From Candidatus Caldarchaeum sp. (GTDB lineage: Archaea > Thermoproteota > Nitrososphaeria_A > Caldarchaeales > Caldarchaeaceae), in the NCBI GenBank assembly GCA_025054515.1, contig JANWZT010000052.1, forward strand, positions 1 to 7,955: DNA of 7,955 nucleotides. The letters are read 5' to 3'. Under the pieces are notes generated by a model. The model was not told the DNA's origin and made no database searches. It worked only from the letters and a program-made list of their open reading frames with translations. How positions within the stretch are numbered: the stretch's first letter is position 1; the number at the start of each line of letters is the position of its first letter. Both the position numbers and the translations under genes were made by a program. This document shows positions 1 to 6,151 of the stretch, piece after piece.

Positions 1-160
1 AGCCCGCTACGTGCCGCTCTACTACTTCCACGTAGCCCTAAGGGAAACACTCGTCGCAGGCTCTATCGAAACAGCGTTCTTCCCCACCCTTCTGGTAGCA
101 GTCATGGCTGTTTTGGGAATATCGCTCGCCGTAGTAACCACCAAGTGGCGCGACTTCTAA
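1..160 (+). CDS. ABC-2 type transporter permease, C-terminal fragment (partial)
   Basis: An open frame enters from the left edge (first full codon at base 2) and ends at TAA 158-160, giving the last 52 residues of a protein. The segment reads RYVPLYYFHVALRETLVAG, then a hydrophobic stretch of about 22 residues (FFPTLLVAVMAVLGISLAVV) and a short basic tail TTKWRDF. This layout, a 'P-x-x-Y-x-x-x-A-L-R' amphipathic segment followed by a last transmembrane helix and a short cytoplasmic tail, is typical of the C-terminus of ABC-2 family export permeases. The ATPase partner would be expected upstream, outside the window. The stop overlaps the stop of the convergent oxidoreductase gene by 4 bases. 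Substrate cannot be told. The frame is certain to be coding in style; the family call rests on a short fragment, so another polytopic membrane protein is possible. Confidence 0.6.
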   Translation, partial: ARYVPLYYFHVALRETLVAGSIETAFFPTLLVAVMAVLGISLAVVTTKWRDF

Positions 161-1071
161 CCGAACTCCTCCAGCAGACGGGGTATGATTCGCTGACAAA
201 TGGTTTTTACACCCTCGACTATGTCCGATGCTATGGGATGGCCGAAGCAGACATGATTGACACCGGCCCGCAAAAGCTTAGCCGTTTTCTCTAAAATGTC
301 GTCGACGGAGCCGTAGACCGCAAAACAATCCAACGCCTTAGCTTTCGTATCTTCATCGGGATTGGATAAATCATCGAGCTTCAGACCCGCGGCGGCCATC
401 ATCGGCGACCCGTCCACAAGGTCCACGACATACTTCTTCAAAACATCGAAAAATTCATCCATCCCATCGTCGTCCGTGATGTAGGTGAAAGGCCGTGCCA
501 CAAGCTCCTTATCAACCGCTCCCGCCTCATCCATCCAACGCCGCATCTCGGCCGCGTAAACAGGGTTTGCGAGGTTGTCGACGACTATTCCGCTGACTTG
601 GGGCATCGATGACGCTGTTTTCGTGAGGACGGGGCCGCTGGTTCCGACGTAGATGACCGGTTTGAAAGAAGGCGTCCACGTGATTTTCCGGACTTCTTCC
701 ACTGTTTGTGTGACGGTTGCGACGACCTGCTGAATCGATGCCCGGCTGACGTATGCTCCACGGGATATGCCGAGAACCGCTCCCGGGCCGGCTGAATGAA
801 GGTAGGCGAGGAAACGGGCGTTGACCTCGGGTGTGTAGAGGGTGGCTGGAACGGTTACGGGGCCGAGACGCGTGTTCCGAACCGAGCCGACGAGAGAGCA
901 TGCAAGACCCCACGCAGGCCTGAACGGTAGATGTTCATAAAACTGTAACGAAAACAACCCGCAGCCGTCGACGATCTCCGCGATCTTCAGGTATGTTTGA
1001 AAATCTCTGTCGCCTTCCACGACGACGCTAAACCGCGGCAACTCAATCAACGAAGATTGAGGCCAATACAA
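157..1071 (-). CDS. LLM-class (luciferase-like, Mer-like) F420-dependent-type oxidoreductase
   Basis: A protein of up to 304 residues with the TIM-barrel pattern of luciferase-like flavin/F420 oxidoreductases. An N-terminal strand (FSVVVEGD, 14-21) is followed by 'TRLGPVTVPATLYTPEVNARFLAYLHSAGPGAVLGISRG'-like text at 68-105 (the 'LGP.V..P...P' and 'R..LGI..G' blocks of the family). Next come 'PVIYVGTSGPVLTKTA' at 138-153 and a C-terminal block FAVYGSVDDILEKTAKLLRAGV..V.FG.PI (250-280), which strongly resembles methylenetetrahydromethanopterin reductase (Mer). It is somewhat shorter than typical Mer (about 320-330), so the substrate is left open; use of F420 rather than FMN is inferred from family and archaeal setting. 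The first possible start is TTG at 1071. TTG at 1050 (297 residues) or 1041 is also possible, and 1050 fits a leaderless transcript from the TATA-like element at 1072-1084. No Shine-Dalgarno is seen. Tail-to-tail with the permease, divergent from the acyl-CoA dehydrogenase gene. Confidence 0.8.
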   Translation of the reverse strand: MYWPQSSLIELPRFSVVVEGDRDFQTYLKIAEIVDGCGLFSLQFYEHLPFRPAWGLACSLVGSVRNTRLGPVTVPATLYTPEVNARFLAYLHSAGPGAVLGISRGAYVSRASIQQVVATVTQTVEEVRKITWTPSFKPVIYVGTSGPVLTKTASSMPQVSGIVVDNLANPVYAAEMRRWMDEAGAVDKELVARPFTYITDDDGMDEFFDVLKKYVVDLVDGSPMMAAAGLKLDDLSNPDEDTKAKALDCFAVYGSVDDILEKTAKLLRAGVNHVCFGHPIASDIVEGVKTICQRIIPRLLEEFG

Positions 1072-1084
1072 ACATTTACAAACA
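1072..1084. promoter_or_regulatory. Shared TATA-like core between divergent genes
   Basis: The AT-rich stretch AACATTTACAAAC lies in the 32-nt gap between two divergent genes. Read rightward its centre (about 1078) is 26 nt from the ATG at 1104. Read leftward (TTGTAAATG) its centre is 28 nt from the TTG at 1050, an in-frame candidate start of the oxidoreductase. Both distances match the usual archaeal TATA-to-transcription-start spacing, so both transcripts could be leaderless. A weak GGAAG at 1096-1100 precedes the right-hand ATG. The match to a TATA consensus is only moderate. Confidence 0.4.
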
Positions 1085-1103
1085 ACTATCCAAACGGAAG
1101 TGC

Positions 1104-2063
1104 ATGCATTTCTTCGATGTCGTCGGCGCCGGCCGAATCGGACACGGCATCGCGCTGTGCGTGGCCATGCACGGGTTCCACACGAGGCTCCGCGACGTAA
1201 AACAAAGACCCGAAGGAGAGGAGGAGAAAATCCGCGAAACGGCTTTCCGAAATATCCGCGAAGCCCTACGGCTCTTCATAGAAGAACAAGCCGTTCAGGA
1301 AACAGCCGACGCAATCATCAACCGCATATCATTCGTCAAGGGCTACGAAGGCCTCGAAGAAGCTTTCCACGTCGTCGAAGCAGTTCCCGAAAACATCGAA
1401 ACCAAAAAAACAGTATACCACCAGCTCTGCCAACACATAACCGAAGACACGCTAATAGCATCAACGAGCAGCAGCATAAGGCCTTCAACCATCGCCCAAT
1501 TCGTCAAAACTCCTTCACGGTTCCTCGTCACCCACTGGATAAACCCCGCCGAAATCATCCCACTCGTCGAAGTCGCGCCATCACCCATGACATCCAGCGA
1601 AACCATAGAAGAGGCAGTGGATTTTCTCCGAAGATGCGGCAAAACACCCGTGGTCTGCGGAGACAGCCCGGGATATGTGTCGGCACGGCTTCAGGCGGCG
1701 TTGATGAACGAAGCTCTCCGTATCATAGGTGAAGGCGTTGCTTCGCCGGAGGCGGTCGACGCGGCGTTGATGGCTGGAATCGGGTTTAGGCTGGGGGTGC
1801 ATGGGTTGATGGAATTCCTCGACTGGGGCGGCGTAGACATCCTACACAAAGTGGATGAATATCTCGCCGAGGCCCTTCAAGCGGAACGTTTCAAGCCGCC
1901 GCCGATGTTGCGGAAACTGGTTGAAGAGGGCAGGCTGGGCATGGACAGAGGCCGCGGCGTATATGACTACGGCGGCGTCGACGTCGATAAGCTCCGTCTA
2001 TCGAGGAAGAAGATGATGATTAGGAGGTTGAAGGAGATTAACGCGTTAGGTATTTTACGTTGA
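1104..2063 (+). CDS. 3-hydroxyacyl-CoA dehydrogenase (NAD-dependent)
   Basis: 319 residues, the usual size of single-domain-pair 3-hydroxyacyl-CoA dehydrogenases, which oxidise (S)-3-hydroxyacyl-CoA to 3-oxoacyl-CoA with NAD in beta-oxidation or short-chain acyl-CoA pathways in the cytoplasm. The Rossmann dinucleotide motif VVGAGRIGHGIA is at 6-17. 'VEAVPENIETKK' (91-102) is the characteristic family block. The catalytic pair fits His144 in THWINPAEIIPLVEV and Glu156, with the substrate Ser around 123 (STSSS). The C-terminal all-helical domain shows LMEFLDWGGVDILHKVDEYLAEAL (235-258) and the GRLGMDRGRGVYDY block (276-289). The Asn normally found in 'PGFIVNRL' is replaced: the protein has PGYVSARL, with Ala194 at that place. 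This probably marks a subgroup rather than a dead enzyme, since other residues are intact. ATG 1104 puts the Rossmann strand right at the N-terminus, as expected; the ATG at 1100 is in another frame. Pyruvate kinase follows 19 nt downstream on the same strand. A 3-hydroxybutyryl-CoA or crystallin-like hydroxyacid dehydrogenase role is an alternative. Confidence 0.88.
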   Translation: MHFFDVVGAGRIGHGIALCVAMHGFHTRLRDVKQRPEGEEEKIRETAFRNIREALRLFIEEQAVQETADAIINRISFVKGYEGLEEAFHVVEAVPENIETKKTVYHQLCQHITEDTLIASTSSSIRPSTIAQFVKTPSRFLVTHWINPAEIIPLVEVAPSPMTSSETIEEAVDFLRRCGKTPVVCGDSPGYVSARLQAALMNEALRIIGEGVASPEAVDAALMAGIGFRLGVHGLMEFLDWGGVDILHKVDEYLAEALQAERFKPPPMLRKLVEEGRLGMDRGRGVYDYGGVDVDKLRLSRKKMMIRRLKEINALGILR

Positions 2064-2082
2064 CGAAAAAAGGACGCGTAGG

Positions 2083-3444
2083 TTGAAGACAAAGATAGCC
2101 TGCACGCTCGGGCCTTCACTTTCCACAGTGGAGGACATCGCGAAAGCCATCATACACGGATGCAGAATATTCCGAATCAACTTCAGCCACGGCAACCCAC
2201 AGCTCTGGAACACATTAGCCGCAAACGCTCGCGAAGCCGCTGAAAAAACAGGCCAAAACATCGTTTTGATGGGCGACCTCAAAGGCGGCTCCGTCCGCAT
2301 CACCGGCTTGGAAACATCCATAGATCTCGACGTCGGAGAAAAAATCCGCTTCTCCCTCAACGGCCCCGTAACGCTTCCCAGCCCGGAGTTCTTCAAAACC
2401 GTCGACGTCGGAGACATCATAGTCTTCGACGACGGCCGCGGAATCCTCAAGGTCACGGCCCATGAAGGCCGTTCGATAACAGTCGAAGCAGCAAGGCCCA
2501 CGTCGATATCGCCCAACAAATCTATCGTGATAAGAGGCAAAGAAGTTGAAACACCGGATTATTTCGGGCTCTGCAGAGAAGGCCTTGAAACAGCCGCCGA
2601 AATGAACCTCGACTACGTCGGGCTCAGCTTCGTCAAAACCGCCGAAGACATCAAATCCATAAAACAGTTCCTCGAAACAAGAAGCCCGCAGATAGGCATC
2701 ATCGCCAAAATCGAAACACCTTCGGCGGTGAAGAACGTCGTCGAAATCAGCGAAGAAAGCGACGCAGTATTGATTGCGAGAGGAGATTTGGGGATGCATT
2801 TTCCGCTCGAACTCGTTCCACGCCTCCAAAAAACAATCATCGAAGCAGCCTACAACGCCTGCAAACCCGTCATCGTCGCCACCCAGCTTCTCGGCACCAT
2901 GGTCAACGAACCCGTTCCAACACGGAGCGAAATCGTCGACGTCATGTCATGCGTAGAAGACGGGGTTGACGTACTGATGCTCACGGCGGAAACAGCGGTC
3001 GGCCGATATCCGCTCGAATCAATCCAGTGGCTGGCGAGAATAGCTGAAACCTACGAAAAAGGAACAACCCCGCGAAGAACTCTGCCGTCCGACGCCGACA
3101 CCGTCGACAAATTCGCCCTCGAAGTCGTCAACCTCGCCGAATCACTCGCCGCAAAAATCGCCATCTTCACCATGCAGGGAAACATGGCCCGGAGAATCGC
3201 CCGGTTCAAACCAGTCAGCGGCACGATAGCCGCAACACCCAACAAACACGTCATCCCACGCCTCCAAATAATGTGGGGAGTCATCCCACTAATCGTCGAA
3301 GCACAAACCTACACCGAAGGCCTCGAAAAACTCGAACAAAAACTCGAAGAAACAGGCCTCGCCGAACCCGGAGACACCTACGTCCTAACCTACGGACTCG
3401 TCAAAGAACCCCAACACATCGTCAAAATGAAACGCTACCAGTAA
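2083..3444 (+). CDS. pyk: Pyruvate kinase
   Basis: 453 residues, within the normal range for pyruvate kinases, which convert phosphoenolpyruvate and ADP to pyruvate and ATP as the last step of glycolysis. Start is TTG at 2083: it gives MKTKIACTLGPS, matching the family N-terminus, and AAAGGA at 2069-2074 is a usable ribosome site. Motifs in order: RINFSHG (31-37, phosphate/metal site), DLKGGSVRI (65-73), a small beta-barrel B domain up to about residue 155, and DYVGLSFV (177-184). IIAKIETPSA (206-215) holds the catalytic Lys209 and metal ligand Glu211. IARGDLG (231-237) holds metal ligand Asp235. Then come ATQLLGTMV, TRSEIVDV and MLTAETAVGRYP (299-310). A C-terminal domain follows from about 330, with TMQGNMARRIARFKP (363-377). 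The usual 'D-T/L-K/Q-G-P-E/K-I-R' motif is altered, with Gly-Ser in place of Pro-Glu/Lys, which bears on potassium use. It is probably co-transcribed with the dehydrogenase gene upstream. The last third of the gene is strikingly A/C-rich on the coding strand. Confidence 0.95.
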   Translation: MKTKIACTLGPSLSTVEDIAKAIIHGCRIFRINFSHGNPQLWNTLAANAREAAEKTGQNIVLMGDLKGGSVRITGLETSIDLDVGEKIRFSLNGPVTLPSPEFFKTVDVGDIIVFDDGRGILKVTAHEGRSITVEAARPTSISPNKSIVIRGKEVETPDYFGLCREGLETAAEMNLDYVGLSFVKTAEDIKSIKQFLETRSPQIGIIAKIETPSAVKNVVEISEESDAVLIARGDLGMHFPLELVPRLQKTIIEAAYNACKPVIVATQLLGTMVNEPVPTRSEIVDVMSCVEDGVDVLMLTAETAVGRYPLESIQWLARIAETYEKGTTPRRTLPSDADTVDKFALEVVNLAESLAAKIAIFTMQGNMARRIARFKPVSGTIAATPNKHVIPRLQIMWGVIPLIVEAQTYTEGLEKLEQKLEETGLAEPGDTYVLTYGLVKEPQHIVKMKRYQ

Positions 3445-4040
3445 CTACGCCTCCTCAGCCACAAAAGGCGTAAGGCCGCCGCTCCACTTCAAACCCAAAC
3501 ATTCCTTTCCCGAGCATAATCCAAGGTCAGCAAATCAGGCCTCCGGTCCCGGATGAACCGAACTTTCTCGAACAGCTCGTCAACCAACCCCGTGTCCAGC
3601 CTAACAGTCGCCCCACCCACGACACAAACATCATCCACCACGCCGTAAATGTCAACCTCCTCCGAATCAACAAACTTTAACCTATGCCCAACAACGCTGA
3701 TCCAACGTCACCGCAACCCTATTCAAAGTAATGCTCATGTCACGCACCTCCCCCAAAAGCCTGTTATTATTTTCCCACAACTTCTCCTGTCCCTCGCGAA
3801 GGCCTTTTACCTCTTCCCACAGCTTAAAATCACCTTCCCAAAGGTTTTCCCGACCCTTCCGGAGCGTTTTCACATCTTCCAACAGTTTGTTAGCGTTCTG
3901 CACCAGCTTCTCAATACTCTCCTCCAGCTTGTCGAGTCATGTGAGAAGTTCGAGAATTCCCAGCCTACCCGCTACCGCTGCCTGAACTCTTCGTCCTCCT
4001 CCAGCAGCCGTAGAATTTCTTTCTTCAGACCAGTCGTCAA
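3445..4040 (-). pseudogene. Decayed coiled-coil / PD-(D/E)XK-nuclease-like gene (DUF3782-like family)
   Basis: The remains of one gene can be followed through three frames. A TTG start at 4040 gives LTTGLKKEILRLLEEDEEFRQ and then runs off frame near 3980, where CAGCGG looks like CAGGCGG with one G lost. The next frame continues AVAGRLGILELLT, hits TGA at 3937-3939 (a likely CGA>TGA change), and goes on LDKLEESIEKLVQNANKLLEDV. It then enters heptad-like repeats built on LWE.VK.LREGQEKLWE (about 3740-3860) and MSITLNRVAVTLD, stopping at 3682. The following piece, in another frame, reads VDIYGVVDDVCVVGGATVRL (about 3600-3660), ELFEKVRFIRDRRPDLL and YARERNVWV, then TGA 3489-3491. A one-base shift back (GTTTGAAG for GTTTTGAAG) restores the C-terminus LKWSGGLTPFVAEEA, stop at 3445. 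Intact relatives recalled from Thermoproteota have extra sequence before the VDIYG block and after RPDLL, so short internal deletions are inferred. The stop abuts the pyruvate kinase stop. It lies 29 nt after radA on the same strand. Confidence 0.8.
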
Positions 4041-4069
4041 CGTTCTTCCCGCTGTAGTACAAGTTGTTT

Positions 4070-5065
4070 CTATTTCTCCTGTAGGTCTTCGACGCCTTTT
4101 TCGGTGATTTTGAAGTAGGCTTCGGCTGTCGGTGGGTGGTAGGGGCTGTCGATGATGCGTGCGAGGCGTGTGTTGTTTGCTGCTCGGCGAATGAAGATGC
4201 GGTAGGTGCTGCTGTGGGCGAGGACGTGTCCTCCGCTGGGTTTGTTGGGGTCGCCGAAGAACTGGTCGGGGTTGGCTTGGACTTGGTTGGTTACCACTAT
4301 CGCCACGTTGTGGACTTGGGCGGTGCGGAGAAGCCTGTGAAGCAGGTCGTTCAAACGCTGCTGCCGTTCAGCCAAAGTTCCGCGGCCGATGAACTCCGCC
4401 CTGAAATGCGAAATAATGGAGTCGACGATGACGAGGCGTGCTTTGTATTTCTCGATGTATCGGCCGAGTTCTTTGACGGTGAGCTGGAGGTGGCTGGAGT
4501 TGTAGACGCTTGCGAAGATGATGTTTTCGAGGGTTTTCCGCTGGTCGAGGTTCCGTGATTCGGCGATTTGGACTATTCGTTCGGGCCTGAAGGTCGCTTC
4601 GGTGTCGATGTAGATGGCCGCTCCATCGAGTCCGCCTTGATCTCGTGGAAGCTGTGCTGTTACGCAGAGGGTGTGGCATATCTGGGTTTTCCCAGACCCG
4701 TATTCGCCGATGAGCTCCGTGATGGCCTGTGTTTCGATGCCGCCGCCCAGCATCGAGTCAAAGGCCTTCGAACCGGTGGTGAGCTTCTGCATCGATTTCC
4801 GGCGTTCCAGAACTTCCGTCGCTGGAACGAACTCTTTATCCAGAAAACCGCTTTCGATGAGCAGAAGCCGGGCCTTCAGACAAAGCTCCTCTGCTTTCTC
4901 GGCGCCTATGCCCAGCTCCACGAGTTCGCGCGGGGTTGCGGCGGCGAGGTCGAGCACCGAAGTGATCCCAGCCGAGTTGAGCTTCTCCTCCGTCGCTTTC
5001 CCAACACCATCGATGCTCTGCAAATCAAACACGTCAATCTCTTTTTCAGCCGTTTTCTTGGTCAT
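4070..5065 (-). CDS. radA: DNA repair and recombination protein RadA
   Basis: 331 residues, the normal length of archaeal RadA, the RecA/Rad51 homologue that forms filaments on single-stranded DNA and carries out strand exchange in recombinational repair. The N-terminal helix-hairpin-helix DNA-binding domain (about 11-70) contains SIDGVGKATEEKLNSAGI. A FxxA polymerisation motif is seen at 79-82 (FVPA) in the linker. The RecA core follows: TTGSKAFDSMLGGGIETQAITELIGEYGSGKTQ with Walker A at 120-128, Walker B LVIVD at 211-215, loop L1 around HFRAEFIGRGTLAERQQRLN (220-239) and the loop L2 region TNQVQANPDQFFGDPNKPSGGHV (259-281). No key residue is missing. ATG 5065 is preceded by a good TATA box and a leader of only about 7 nt, without a Shine-Dalgarno sequence. 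The pseudogene downstream may once have been co-transcribed with it. The 3' half is strongly C/A-rich on the coding strand. Confidence 0.97.
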   Translation of the reverse strand: MTKKTAEKEIDVFDLQSIDGVGKATEEKLNSAGITSVLDLAAATPRELVELGIGAEKAEELCLKARLLLIESGFLDKEFVPATEVLERRKSMQKLTTGSKAFDSMLGGGIETQAITELIGEYGSGKTQICHTLCVTAQLPRDQGGLDGAAIYIDTEATFRPERIVQIAESRNLDQRKTLENIIFASVYNSSHLQLTVKELGRYIEKYKARLVIVDSIISHFRAEFIGRGTLAERQQRLNDLLHRLLRTAQVHNVAIVVTNQVQANPDQFFGDPNKPSGGHVLAHSSTYRIFIRRAANNTRLARIIDSPYHPPTAEAYFKITEKGVEDLQEK

Positions 5066-5093
5066 CAGCCTGATTTTCCAGCTTGTCGGCCGC

Positions 5094-5105
5094 TTATAAA
5101 AAGTG
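5094..5105 (-). promoter_or_regulatory. TATA box of radA
   Basis: On the minus strand the sequence CACTTTTTATAAGC lies with its centre near 5098, about 33 nt before the radA ATG (5065). Initiation about 26 nt downstream would give a leader of roughly 7 nt. This is a good match to an archaeal TATA box, and it is the only such box before radA apart from the T-run at 5114-5119, which is assigned to termination of the upstream gene. Confidence 0.65.
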
Positions 5106-5111
5106 ATGCTG

Positions 5112-5133
5112 ATAAAAAAGAGGGGGGAGGGGG
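5112..5133 (-). terminator. T-tract terminator after the ECF transporter gene
   Basis: Directly after the TAA (5134-5136) of the transporter gene the minus strand runs through a C-rich tract (5121-5133) into CTTTTTTATC, with six T at 5114-5119. Archaeal transcription often ends at such oligo-T runs without a hairpin. The run lies only 10-20 nt upstream of the radA TATA box. Confidence 0.5.
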
Positions 5134-5757
5134 TTATGTTTTCTCGGGAAGGGCCAGCCGTGGGCCGAGAGCTTTTCGGACGGCCTTTACGATGGAATGG
5201 CTGAGGGGGACGAGGTAGGCCGCTGATATGGCGTTGAACAAGGCGGTCAACCCGGTGATGATGAGGGCCACGGCGAGGTCTGTTTCGACGACGTACCCCA
5301 AGTTGGTCAACGTTCTTTTTCCGAAGGCCAAGTAGATGTTGGGAAACAGCACGTAGTAGAGGGCGAAGGTGATCGGCGCCATTACTCCTGCTCTGACGGC
5401 TATGCCGCCGACCGTCGAAAGCACAACCCGGCCGCGGCCAATCCTGTCCGCCACCTTAAGCCCGACGTAGATGCCGAGGAACATCGACAGCACAGCCGTC
5501 AGCTTCATCAGCTGCGGTATCGGCGGCGGCGAAAAGACACCGGTCGCGGTTACGACGAGGCCGTACCAGTGGGCGAGGGCCGTGATGACGCCGAACTTCC
5601 ATCCAAACAGCAGGAAGGAGACGGTGTCGGGAATTTCGGCGAGGTCGAACCGGAGAAACGGCAGCAGCGGGAACGGAATGCTGGCCGGCGCCAGACCCAT
5701 CACATATGCGAGGGCAGCCAAGGATATTGCTCCAGCAAGCTTTTGACGATTATTCAC
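5134..5757 (-). CDS. ECF transporter S component, riboflavin-type (RibU-like)
   Basis: 207 residues, the usual size of substrate-binding S components of energy-coupling-factor vitamin transporters in the cytoplasmic membrane. There are about six hydrophobic segments: roughly 7-27, 44-57, 59-72, 84-101, 112-140 and 158-188. The block LLPFLRFDLAEIPDTVSFLLFGWKFGVITALAHWYGLV (31-68) matches the 'L.FDLS.IP.L...F.LGP..GV' region of RibU-like and related S components, so riboflavin is the best guess; another vitamin is possible. The energising EcfA/EcfT genes are not in the window, as is common where S components share one module. Start is GTG at 5757; a TATA-like TTAATATA centred 26 nt upstream supports a leaderless transcript. 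It lies 75 nt downstream of the regulator gene on the same strand, with a shared sequence motif in that gap. The C-terminal tail KAVRKALGPRLALPEKT is basic, fitting the cytoplasm. Confidence 0.8.
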   Translation of the reverse strand: MNNRQKLAGAISLAALAYVMGLAPASIPFPLLPFLRFDLAEIPDTVSFLLFGWKFGVITALAHWYGLVVTATGVFSPPPIPQLMKLTAVLSMFLGIYVGLKVADRIGRGRVVLSTVGGIAVRAGVMAPITFALYYVLFPNIYLAFGKRTLTNLGYVVETDLAVALIITGLTALFNAISAAYLVPLSHSIVKAVRKALGPRLALPEKT

Positions 5758-5779
5758 AAACTCGTTATAATATGCCTTG

Positions 5780-5787
5780 TATATTAA
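5780..5787 (-). promoter_or_regulatory. TATA box of the ECF transporter gene
   Basis: The minus strand reads AAGTTAATATACAAGG here. The box TTAATATA is centred near 5783, 26 nt before the GTG at 5757, the spacing expected for a leaderless archaeal mRNA. A second AT-rich element (ATTATAACG, 5763-5771) is too close to this start but would suit an internal start. Confidence 0.45.
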
Positions 5788-5810
5788 CTTTACAGATGAT
5801 TCACTTTATT

Positions 5811-5834
5811 TTTACTAAAAGGTAAACATCATTC
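5811..5834. promoter_or_regulatory. Operator-like site upstream of the ECF gene
   Basis: CTAAAAGGTAAACATCATTC (5815-5834) matches 14 of 20 bases of the palindrome core before the regulator gene (6153-6172), including GTAAACAT uninterrupted. The same stretch contains its own inverted repeat TTTAC(5811-5815)/GTAAA(5822-5826). It lies about 30 nt upstream of the proposed transporter TATA box and overlaps the last codon of the regulator gene by two bases. Confidence 0.45.
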
Positions 5835-6135
5835 AAGATAGAATTTCTTCTCCAAACCCCGTTATTTTCCGGTAAAGGTCGCTGGTCTTAGGGGACACTA
5901 CTCGAGATCTTCCGACTTCATAGATTGTTACGAGCCCTGCTTCTTGGAGTGTTTTGACGTGTTTGTAGGTTATTGGGTACCGGGTTTTGATGATGCGGGC
6001 TATTCCTTTGATGTGAAGGGGTCGGTCGCTGGAGGACACTATTTTGAGGATGTTTAGGCGTAAAGGGTTTCCTAGCGCTGCGAAAAGGCGGGCGAGTTTC
6101 TCATTTTCCTCGCTTGGTTTAACTTGAGACTCCAC
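5833..6135 (-). CDS. ArsR-like winged-helix transcriptional regulator
   Basis: A 100-residue protein made almost wholly of one winged helix-turn-helix domain (about 14-85). LARLFAALGNPLRLNILKIV (14-33) is the typical ArsR/HTH_5 first helix block ('ALG.P.R..IL..L'), and ITYKHVKTLQEAGLVTIYEVGRSRVVSP (55-82) gives the recognition helix and wing. It has no cysteine, and only His41 and His59, so the classical thiol metal-sensing sites of ArsR/SmtB proteins are absent. Its signal is unknown. There is no C-terminal riboflavin kinase domain, so it is not a full-length RbkR-type regulator. The start is GTG at 6135; the ATG at 6137 is in another frame. The 22-bp palindrome centred 27 nt upstream suggests autoregulation, and the related site before the next gene suggests that the ECF transporter gene is its target. 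Confidence 0.82.
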   Translation of the reverse strand: MESQVKPSEENEKLARLFAALGNPLRLNILKIVSSSDRPLHIKGIARIIKTRYPITYKHVKTLQEAGLVTIYEVGRSRVVSPKTSDLYRKITGFGEEILS

Positions 6136-6151
6136 ATGTTATCAATTATTC

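Noticed and set aside
1100..1732. Overlapping 210-codon frame on the plus strand
   Set aside because: Out of frame with the dehydrogenase; Arg/Pro-rich shadow of a C-rich coding sequence.
2215..2829. Open frame of 204 codons on the minus strand
   Set aside because: Antisense to pyruvate kinase; no family features, composition typical of a mirror frame.
3682..3903. Short coiled-coil gene of 73 codons as an intact small protein
   Set aside because: Conserved sequence of the same family continues on both sides in the same or other frames, so it is better read as a piece of a broken gene; expression of the fragment cannot be excluded.
3649..4107. Open frame of 152 codons on the plus strand
   Set aside because: It is the antisense of the coiled-coil pseudogene; its sequence is the low-complexity mirror of the LWE/LREGQ repeats and resembles no protein.
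4568..5218. Open frame of 216 codons on the plus strand spanning the radA promoter
   Set aside because: Mostly antisense to radA and runs across the radA promoter into the transporter gene; no recognisable motif.
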